A DNA stretch of 12,825 nucleotides from positions 1-12,825 of the forward strand of contig DRLW01000677.1 of NCBI GenBank assembly GCA_011375275.1, written 5' to 3'. Shown here one piece after another: positions 1 through 6,250 of this stretch; the stretch's first letter is position 1, and each line of letters begins with the position of its first letter. Position numbers and translations under genes: made by a program. The notes under the pieces were generated by a model. The model was given only the letters and a program-made list of their open reading frames with translations. It was not told the origin of the DNA and did not search any database. Origin of the DNA: Bacteroidota bacterium. GTDB taxonomy: Bacteria > Zhuqueibacterota > Zhuqueibacteria > Zhuqueibacterales > Geothermadaptataceae.

Positions 1-2426
1 AGCTGAAGCCTCTGCTCGAGCGCTATCCGGACTGGTCTATCGCACAGGCGGTTCTGGGAGCAGCCTATTACGAGCTGAAACTTTACGACAAAGCGATTCC
101 GGTTTTTGAGAAGATTCTCAAAAACGACCCCGCCCTTGCTCAGGCTAACAACCTGCCTCTTTCTCTGGCTTACAGCTATAATGAACTCGCAGAAACACAG
201 ATCCGCGATCGTGATATCGATGGAGCGATCGGCAATCTGAAGCGCGCCATCGAATTGACCCGCTCACGGCCCACGGCATTGTTTTACTATAATCTCGGCA
301 TCTGCTATTATTACAAGGGTGAATACGAAAAAGCACGCATTGCCACGCAAAAATCGATTGAGCTTTCGCTGAAGCCTGCCACACGCCAGGCCGGTGCCTG
401 GACCAATCTGGGCCTGATCTATTATTATCAAGGCAAGTATGACAAAGCCCTCGAGGCCTATGACAGGGCTTTGGCCATCGACCCGGACAATGCCAATGCC
501 AGGAAGTTTCGTCTCAAGGCGCATAACGAGCAGCAGATCGCGCTGTTGCTGGATAAAGCGCGCGTACTGATCGAGAATGATAAACCGGCTGATGCTGTCA
601 CGGCTTTGAATGAAGTTCTGCGCTATGATCCGGGGCATATTCAGGCGAAGCAATTGCTCGAATCGGCGCACCAGCTCGATAAGTACCTTCAGGCCAGAGC
701 CAGACAAAAAAAGGGCGACACATCCGGGGCGCTGGCGCTTTTGAAAACCGTTCCGGACTCGTTCCGGGACACGCGCCGCATGCGCAGGGTATTGCGCAAG
801 CAGAGTGCGGAGAAAAGCGCTGTCAGGGTTGAAAAGAAAGCCCGTGATACCTTGCGCGCAGCGGTTGCGGCCATGGACGCCGGGGATTTCGACCGCGCCG
901 AGAAAGCTTTCACAGCGCTGCTCGATGATGCAACCGCCGGAGAACAGGCGTCTTTATACCTTGCCCGTCTCGATTCGTTGAAGATGGCCCGGGATCGGGC
1001 GAACCAGAACATTCGCCGCCCGCAGGTAGTCGCTGAAACAGAGCAGCGTCCGTCCCAGCAGGAGCCACCTGAATCAAAGCCTCCTTCAAAGGAACTGATT
1101 GCCGGGAAGAATTCTTCCAGCCCTGTGAAAACGGTTCGTGCTCCGGGCTCCTGGCTGCCCACGCTGGTGGCTGTGTTTTTCCTGCTGCTCATCGTGACAG
1201 GAGGCGTGTACTTGCGTCGTCGATCCGGTGAGGGGCAACAGCACTCTGTTTTTGCCGATGAGGACCCACCGGCGCCAGAGGCACCGCAGGCTGACGCTTC
1301 TCAAAGCCAACAGGGAGGCGGCACGGAAATGCCTGCCTCGACCATGGAGTTCTTTGAGAATCTCGTCGATGCCGGCGATAAAGCCGAGATCGTCGAGATT
1401 ATCGAAGAAAATGGTGAACGGGAGAGCGAGACCGTCGATGTTTTGCCCTCCTCGTTTTCAGAGCAGGACGAGGAGGATTTTCTTTCTCTCGTGGAAGAAA
1501 ACGAGCTGACCACGGATGACAGCGACCTCGATTTCGCGGCCTCGATCGATCCGGACCGGGATGCCACCAGCACGGTGGATATGGCGCAGTTCAAGTTGCG
1601 CAAAATCGGCCGCTATATCATCGAAAAAGAGATCGGGCGAGGCTCTGCCGGCAGGGTGTACAAAGCCTGGGACCCGAAGCTGGACAGAACGGTCGTGATC
1701 AAAACCGTTTCCTACAGCCTGACAGCATCAGCCGATGAGATCAAACGGCTGAAAAGCCGGGTTTACCGCGAAGCACGCGCTGCTGCTAAACTGAGCCATC
1801 CCAACATCGTCATCGTTTACGATGTCGAAGATGAGGCCTCGTACTCCTATATCGTTATGGAGTATATCGAAGGGCCGGATCTGCGCATCCTGCTCGATCG
1901 TGAAAAGATGCTGCCCCCGGCGCGCGCTATCGATATCATCCTGCAAATTTGCAAGGCTCTGGAGTTTGCTCATACCGCTGGTATCGTACACCGGGATATC
2001 AAGCCCTCGAATATCCTCATTCTGGAAAAGGATATGGTCAAAGTGACCGATTTCGGGATTGCAAAGGTTACCAATCATTTGACTCTGACCCAGACGGGCC
2101 GGGTCGTCGGCACGCCGAGTTATATGGCTCCGGAGCAGATCGAAGGCCGGGATGTGGATGGCAGAGCGGATATCTTCTCCATGGGTGTGTTGTTTTATGA
2201 AATGCTGACCGGCACACGGCCGTTCTCTGCGGACAGCCTGGCAGCGCTGGCATATAAAATTGTGCACACAGAGCCGGCACCGGCCAGTGCTGTGAATGAT
2301 GACCTGCCTGATACGTACGATGAGGTCATCGCACGAGCGATCACCAAGGATCCTTCCGAGCGCTTTCAAACCACGACGGAATTTCGTGATGCGTTGCTGC
2401 AGGTCAAAGCCGGGCTGGTCTCCTGA
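1..2426 (+). CDS. TPR / transmembrane / Ser-Thr protein kinase, 5' end outside window
   Basis: The frame is open from the window edge (first full codon at 3) to TGA at 2424-2426, giving 807 residues in view; the true start lies upstream. The TTG at 255 is not the start, because the TPR pattern continues upstream of it (a helix pair around residues 14-47). TPR units are visible near residues 14-47, 55-88, 90-122 and 127-160. A single hydrophobic segment lies at about 383-405, followed by RRR. An acidic, low-complexity linker (about 410-535) leads to a Hanks-type kinase domain (about 538-800). It has the glycine loop GRGSAGRV at 545-552, ATP-binding Lys567, HRDIKPSN at 663-670 with catalytic Asp665, DFG at 683-685 and APE at 709-711, so all catalytic residues are present. 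The activation loop is rich in Thr. The positive-inside rule suggests a cytoplasmic kinase and periplasmic TPRs. This is inferred, since the N-terminus is unseen. The kinase is at the C-terminus, opposite to PknB-like proteins. Confidence 0.93.
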   Translation, partial: LKPLLERYPDWSIAQAVLGAAYYELKLYDKAIPVFEKILKNDPALAQANNLPLSLAYSYNELAETQIRDRDIDGAIGNLKRAIELTRSRPTALFYYNLGICYYYKGEYEKARIATQKSIELSLKPATRQAGAWTNLGLIYYYQGKYDKALEAYDRALAIDPDNANARKFRLKAHNEQQIALLLDKARVLIENDKPADAVTALNEVLRYDPGHIQAKQLLESAHQLDKYLQARARQKKGDTSGALALLKTVPDSFRDTRRMRRVLRKQSAEKSAVRVEKKARDTLRAAVAAMDAGDFDRAEKAFTALLDDATAGEQASLYLARLDSLKMARDRANQNIRRPQVVAETEQRPSQQEPPESKPPSKELIAGKNSSSPVKTVRAPGSWLPTLVAVFFLLLIVTGGVYLRRRSGEGQQHSVFADEDPPAPEAPQADASQSQQGGGTEMPASTMEFFENLVDAGDKAEIVEIIEENGERESETVDVLPSSFSEQDEEDFLSLVEENELTTDDSDLDFAASIDPDRDATSTVDMAQFKLRKIGRYIIEKEIGRGSAGRVYKAWDPKLDRTVVIKTVSYSLTASADEIKRLKSRVYREARAAAKLSHPNIVIVYDVEDEASYSYIVMEYIEGPDLRILLDREKMLPPARAIDIILQICKALEFAHTAGIVHRDIKPSNILILEKDMVKVTDFGIAKVTNHLTLTQTGRVVGTPSYMAPEQIEGRDVDGRADIFSMGVLFYEMLTGTRPFSADSLAALAYKIVHTEPAPASAVNDDLPDTYDEVIARAITKDPSERFQTTTEFRDALLQVKAGLVS

Positions 2427-2584
2427 ACCCGGAATCCGCACTCCAATCACCTGAAAAAATTCAGATTAACGGCATTATTATCATGATGCTAAAAACTATC
2501 GTATCTGCGAATAAAAATTTTCAGCAAAGCCGTTTCCCGTGCGCGAAACGCTGTTTGATGAAGAACGCGGGGTAAACGCTCCCC
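2427..2584. other. spacer between kinase and phosphatase genes
   Basis: This is a 158-bp AT-richer gap. A short dyad CTGAA/TTCAG lies at 2451-2464 with an A4 loop and no T-tract, so it is not a convincing terminator. GGGG (2569-2572) is complementary to CCCC (2581-2584), which directly abuts the ATG at 2585. The G-tract is the only purine-rich stretch near the start, so ribosome access could be partly masked. No promoter of good consensus is visible. Co-transcription of the two genes is possible but not shown. Confidence 0.35.
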
Positions 2585-4264
2585 ATGAAATGTGTACGCT
2601 GCAATACCACCAGTTCTGCCGGCGCCCTCTATTGTGAACACTGTGGAGAGCGCTTTTTTAAGGCAAAAATCCGCCTCGTTGACCGGATGGGCAATGATAC
2701 CACGCACTATGTTTTCACGCATGATTATGTGATCGGCCGTGATGAAGAGTGCGATATCGTGCTTTCCGATCCCGCTGTTTCCCGCCGGCATGCTGCCATT
2801 ACCTATGAAGACGGCGTCTTCCATATCGAAAACCTCAAGAGCAAAAACGGCACCCTCGTCAACTCCAAAGAAATCAGCAAGGTCGCCCTGAATAATTATG
2901 ATTGTATTCAGATCGGAGCGGCAAAGCTTTACTTTTATTTTTCGGAAGGGGATTTTCCTGAAGATCGCATCCACACCCATACCGGCGAGTTTATCCAGGA
3001 AACCTTGATGAAAATTTCGCGCGAAATCCAAAGCAAGAATATGCTGGATGAAGTGCTGACCGCCATACTCGACGGCGTGGTCGCTCTGACCAACGCCCGC
3101 GACGCCATGTTGTGGATGCCGGACGAAAGCGGCGAGTGGCAGCCGCGCATGACGCGCAACATCCGTCTGTTCGGAGATAGCGGTGATCTGCAGACACGGG
3201 TGCGCACCCTGGTAGAGCAGATGGCGAGCAATGGGAAACACTATGTTTATCACAAAAGCGGCCGGCAGGAGTTTATCCAGAATATGAATGTTGTCTCCGG
3301 CTTGCCCTGCAGAATGCTGGCCCTGTCCATGCGTTCGCGCAAAATCGTCGATACTCAGGAACGGTCACAAAAAGTGCTCGGCGTCATCGTCCTGCGCATC
3401 GCCAATCAGGTAATGGTTTTTGACAGCCGTAAAATTTCATTGCTCGAAAGCCTGACGACTCAGGCGGTGGTCGCGATTGAAAATGCGCTGCTCTACAGCG
3501 AGGCGCTGGCGAAGCGCAAGATCGACAACGAGCTGGAGCTGGCGCAGCAGATACAGAACCGCTTGCTGCCGCGTGAAATCGTCAGCGTACCCCGGACGGA
3601 TATTGCCGCATTTTCGCGGGCGCACAGTTATGTCGGTGGCGACTACTATGATTTGCTGCACGTACGCGATGAAGCTCTGGCCATCGCCATCGCCGATATT
3701 TCCGGCAAGGGTATCGGGGCCGCGCTGGTGATGTCCTGTCTGCAGGGTAGCTTGCGCGCGCAGATCGGCTATGAGGACAAACCAGAGCACATCGTCTGCA
3801 ATATCAATCAACTCATCCGTGAATCCACCGCTGAAAACCTGTTCGCGACGTTTTTCTTCGCTGTTTATGAATATGAAACAGGTGCGCTGCACTATGTCAA
3901 CGCCGGCCATAATCCTCCCCTTGTCATCCGTACCGACGGCACGCACGAATTTCTCAAAAGCAGTGCCGCCCCTCTCGGCATCCTGGAAGAAAATCGCGGC
4001 ACTGAGGCGACAATTATCCTGAAGGATGGTGATGTCGTTCTCTTTTACACAGACGGCCTGACCGAGGCTATGGACGAAGATATGAACCAGCTCGGTATGA
4101 ACGCTGTCAAAGATTGTGTGATGGTCTATGTTTCAGAAAACCCTCAAGCCCAGGCCCGGGAGATACTCGATTTTATCCTGCGCCAGGTGGAAAAGCATAC
4201 AGCCGGCCAACCTCAGCATGACGACCTCACCCTGTTGGTGATGAAAGTCAGCCCCGCCCAATAA
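2585..4264 (+). CDS. zinc ribbon-FHA-GAF-PP2C (SpoIIE/RsbU-type) serine phosphatase
   Basis: The 559-residue protein has four parts. (1) A zinc ribbon with Cys3, Cys6, Cys17 and Cys20 (CxxC-x10-CxxC). (2) An FHA domain, about 28-120, with IGRD at 50-53, SRRH at 66-69 and NG at 88-89, the phospho-Thr-binding signature. (3) A GAF-like region, about 140-305. (4) A helical linker (ELELAQQIQNRLLP, typical of RsbU-like proteins) leading to a PP2C/SpoIIE phosphatase domain, about 335-555. The phosphatase metal-site motifs GGD at 351-353, DISGKG at 371-376, YTDGLTEA at 488-495 and DDLT at 546-549 are intact, so an active Mn/Mg-dependent phosphatase is expected. In this family the usual substrate is a phosphorylated anti-anti-sigma factor, but no STAS or anti-sigma kinase gene is in view. 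An in-frame TAA at 2573 makes ATG 2585 the earliest start, and the zinc ribbon begins immediately after it. The Shine-Dalgarno sequence is poor. The upstream kinase is a plausible functional partner. Confidence 0.93.
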   Translation: MKCVRCNTTSSAGALYCEHCGERFFKAKIRLVDRMGNDTTHYVFTHDYVIGRDEECDIVLSDPAVSRRHAAITYEDGVFHIENLKSKNGTLVNSKEISKVALNNYDCIQIGAAKLYFYFSEGDFPEDRIHTHTGEFIQETLMKISREIQSKNMLDEVLTAILDGVVALTNARDAMLWMPDESGEWQPRMTRNIRLFGDSGDLQTRVRTLVEQMASNGKHYVYHKSGRQEFIQNMNVVSGLPCRMLALSMRSRKIVDTQERSQKVLGVIVLRIANQVMVFDSRKISLLESLTTQAVVAIENALLYSEALAKRKIDNELELAQQIQNRLLPREIVSVPRTDIAAFSRAHSYVGGDYYDLLHVRDEALAIAIADISGKGIGAALVMSCLQGSLRAQIGYEDKPEHIVCNINQLIRESTAENLFATFFFAVYEYETGALHYVNAGHNPPLVIRTDGTHEFLKSSAAPLGILEENRGTEATIILKDGDVVLFYTDGLTEAMDEDMNQLGMNAVKDCVMVYVSENPQAQAREILDFILRQVEKHTAGQPQHDDLTLLVMKVSPAQ

Positions 4265-4301
4265 CACCCAAAATGTTGCGAAATTACATCAAAGAATAAC
4301 C

Positions 4302-4329
4302 CCAAATGGTGCAATATTGCACCATTTGG
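4302..4329. repeat. perfect 28-bp palindrome downstream of the phosphatase gene
   Basis: The half-site CCAAATGGTGCAAT is followed with no gap by its exact reverse complement, centred between 4315 and 4316, 37 nt after the stop at 4264. As RNA it would fold as an 11-bp stem with an AAUAUU loop, but only a short T4 (4343-4346) follows some distance away, so it is not a canonical Rho-independent terminator. As DNA it could be an operator for a dimeric regulator. TGCA recurs at 4310, 4318, 4349, 4357, 4384 and 4395. Which role applies cannot be decided from the sequence. Confidence 0.6.
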
Positions 4330-4607
4330 ATGCGTGGCTCCATTTTACTGCATTGTTGCATGGTCCTGTTTTTAATGTAATTATGCAGTGATATTGCAGC
4401 ATGCGGTAGTATGGCACACTATTTGTCAAATAAATGGACAGATTCGTTGGATTTGGCAGGACACAGGAGATCGCTTTTCTGTACCGTCTTGTATCGATCA
4501 GGTAGAGATAAGGCACTAACTTTTCAAGCCCGCAAAAAAAAGTGGGAAAAAAAGATGGTTTTCCTGTCCTGTTGGGCAATGGGGTCGTTTTTCGTCATAA
4601 TGAAAGA

Positions 4608-4710
4608 GAAATGATCTCCCCAATGATTTAGAGTTCAGCTCCGTGTTGGGGGGAGAACCACTCGCACCGTGTTCCGGGTCTGGTTGAGTTTTCGATCAGG
4701 CCCTTTTTTT
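4608..4710 (+). ncRNA. candidate small RNA ending at a Rho-independent terminator
   Basis: A strong terminator at 4676-4710 has no protein gene in front of it. A possible promoter lies upstream: TTGGGC at 4572-4577, an 18-nt spacer, and CATAAT at 4596-4601, predicting a start near 4608 and an RNA of about 100 nt. Within it, TCTCCCCAA (4615-4623) pairs with TTGGGGGGAGA (4646-4656) with two unpaired Gs, and GAGT/GCTC can pair inside the loop. No signature of SRP RNA, 6S RNA, tmRNA, RNase P RNA or a known riboswitch was recognised. It could instead be a transcribed leader with attenuator, but no real gene follows closely. The -35 match is poor, so the start is uncertain. Confidence 0.4.
4676..4710 (+). 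terminator. Rho-independent terminator in the spacer
   Basis: GGGTCTGGTTGA (4676-4687), loop GTTT, then TCGATCAGGCCC (4692-4703) form a 12-bp stem with three G-U pairs, followed directly by seven Ts (4704-4710). The G-U pairs make the stem much weaker in antisense RNA, supporting + strand use. Confidence 0.8.
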
Positions 4711-4997
4711 ATTCCTGTTGTCCGGTTATGGTGTACCCCACGGGAAGAATCGGGGCGGTTGAAAGTGGTATGCTATTGCAGATTGTCATTTTGAGCACAA
4801 AGCCGGCTGGTTTCTTACTCACGGGCGAAATATAGCTTGGGAGAGCATGAAAACTGTTTTTTTTGCAGGCAGAATACACTACATTTCATGGTTTAACCGG
4901 ATTTTTTCACAAATCAGTTTTCCACGCAAGGAAAGCCGGGATAACCGAAAAATTTGTCCAATGAAGTGTCTCCTGTCTGGTCCTGATATCGACATGT

Positions 4998-5165
4998 GTC
5001 ATTCCGGCCAAGCGAAGCGCAGTGCCGGAATCTCATCTTTTCTGGCACGTGCCAGAGTCAGGGAGATTCCGGTCTTCCCCTGCGGGGAAACCGAAATGAC
5101 GGTTCTGGGGTATGCACGTGCTGTTGTCACGCGGTCTGGTTGAAAAATGCAACCGTTCTGAGTTA
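4998..5165. repeat. hairpin-rich dispersed repeat, copy 1
   Basis: This copy aligns with 12507-12672 at about 90% identity by hand count, with one 1-base indel. Weaker similarity may extend left to about 4964 (12418). The core (4998-5100) is bounded by inverted ends GTCATTCCGG (4998-5007) and CCGAAATGAC (5091-5100, one mismatch). Inside are three dyads: ATTCCGGC (5001-5008) with GCCGGAAT (5024-5031); a perfect 16-bp palindrome TCTGGCACGTGCCAGA (5041-5056); and a long hairpin at 5066-5097 with a TGC loop. About 65 bp of shared sequence follows the right inverted end, so the duplicated unit is larger than the inverted-repeat core. It resembles REP/MITE-type elements, and no transposase is nearby. 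Confidence 0.85.
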
Positions 5166-5284
5166 AGTGGATACCTTGACTGATACTGGGTGAATGAATT
5201 TTTCAGGTTAAAAACAGCTTTCAGGGACGGTTGCCCCGTTTTGCACTGTCCGAGTGATCACCAACCGGCAAATGGCATATCATC

Positions 5285-6250
5285 GTGTTTGAATATGATA
5301 AAGGAATTCGTTTACACGGCAGCAGCCTGTGGCTGGATGCGGCGAAAACAGTGTCGCATTGTTGCGTCAGTCACGCACACATGGATCACGCCCGCCGGCA
5401 CAAACATATCTTTGCCACACCGGCAACAGTTTCGCTGATGCGCAGACGCCTTGGCCATATCCCGGCCACGGTGATGCCTTTTGGCGAGTCGCTCGTATTT
5501 GGGCAGGTGCAGGTCACGCTTTTTCCCGCCGGTCATATTCTGGGATCAGCACAGACCCTGGTCGAGAATGAGGCGGGGGAGCGGCTGCTTTACAGCGGTG
5601 ATTTTAATACCGAGCCCTGCAGCACTGCTGAACCTCTTGCCTACCCCACCTGCGATACGTTGATCATGGAGTGTACGTTTGGCAATCCGGCGTATCGGTT
5701 TCCCTCGCGGCAAATTCTTGCACAGCAGCTTTGCGACCTCGTTTCTGAAAAGCTCGCTCAGGGCTACATCCCCTGTATTTATGGTTATGCTCTCGGTAAA
5801 GCGCAGGAAGCGATGAAAATCCTCTCAGACAATGGATTTGCGCTGAGCGTGCACGGCTCGATCATTCATCTCGCACAGGTTTATGAAAAACATGGCATCG
5901 ACTTTGGCAGCTATGACCGGCTGCGTGCGGACACTGCGGTGCCCGGTCGTGTGTTGATCCTGCCTCCGGCAGCCCGGCGCCAGCGTGTCGTTAAACGATT
6001 GCAGAAACCATTTTCCATATTTCTCACTGGTTGGGGCATCAGGCCGGAAGCCCGCTTCCGCTATGGTGTCGATATGGTTTTGCCCCTGAGTGACCATGCT
6101 GATTTCGACGGTTTGTTGAAGTATATCGATCGAGTCCGGCCAAAGCGGATTTACACCACTCATGGTCCGAAAACCTATTATCAGTTTCTTCGCCAACAAG
6201 GCTACGATGCGCACCCTCTTGAACCGTCTGCTCAACAGGAGCTGTTTTGA
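5285..6250 (+). CDS. metallo-beta-lactamase / beta-CASP-type exonuclease
   Basis: The 321-residue protein has the metallo-beta-lactamase fold of the COG1236-like (Ysh1/Cft2, ligase-associated exonuclease) group. It shows SHAHMDH at 29-35 (His30, His32, Asp34, His35), GHILGSAQ at 83-90 with His84, YSGDFN at 103-108 with Asp106, MECTFG at 128-133 (motif A-type Glu129; the usual form is EST), SDHADF at 269-274 with His271, and THG at 292-294 with His293. These residues bind two metal ions, and known relatives cut RNA or DNA. The start is GTG 5285: an in-frame TGA at 5255 limits extension, no in-frame ATG lies between, and relatives begin with a similar short strand before WLDA. The Shine-Dalgarno sequence is weak. 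The gene overlaps the following helicase gene, which suggests joint work in DNA or RNA processing. No DNA ligase is adjacent. Substrate preference cannot be read from the sequence. Confidence 0.88.
   Translation: MFEYDKGIRLHGSSLWLDAAKTVSHCCVSHAHMDHARRHKHIFATPATVSLMRRRLGHIPATVMPFGESLVFGQVQVTLFPAGHILGSAQTLVENEAGERLLYSGDFNTEPCSTAEPLAYPTCDTLIMECTFGNPAYRFPSRQILAQQLCDLVSEKLAQGYIPCIYGYALGKAQEAMKILSDNGFALSVHGSIIHLAQVYEKHGIDFGSYDRLRADTAVPGRVLILPPAARRQRVVKRLQKPFSIFLTGWGIRPEARFRYGVDMVLPLSDHADFDGLLKYIDRVRPKRIYTTHGPKTYYQFLRQQGYDAHPLEPSAQQELF

Larger units (their letters stand above)
4265..5284. other. 1-kb gene-free spacer with structured elements
   Basis: No reading frame here looks like a real protein. 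The spacer holds a perfect 28-bp palindrome at 4302-4329, an AT-rich stretch with recurrent TGCA (to about 4400), A8 and A7 runs at about 4535-4553, a candidate sRNA with terminator at 4608-4710, and repeat copy 1 at about 4998-5165. The rest (4711-4997 and 5166-5284) shows nothing recognisable. A frame opening at ATG 4847 after GGGAGA runs into the repeat and is judged spurious. Confidence 0.6.

Noticed and set aside
255..257. TTG as the start of the kinase gene
   Set aside because: The frame is open to the window edge and the upstream codons encode further TPR helices, so the gene begins outside the window.
4410..4427. possible sigma54 promoter TGGCAC-N5-TTGT
   Set aside because: The essential GC of the -12 element is GT here, and no enhancer-binding regulator gene is in view.
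4430..4475. several GGA triplets, as in CsrA-sequestering RNAs
   Set aside because: They are not presented in hairpin loops and lie upstream of the predicted RNA start.
4289..4614. minus-strand 96-codon frame (4289-4579) and + strand 67-codon frame (4411-4614)
   Set aside because: Both have odd composition with no family likeness and lack a convincing ribosome-binding site. They cross the palindrome region and homopolymer A runs.
4847..5143. 98-codon + strand frame with a GGGAGA element before ATG
   Set aside because: Its 3' half is repeat copy 1. The frame open across repeat copy 2 (12397-12651) uses a different reading phase of the same repeat, so no protein is conserved. The 5' half has no recognisable family.
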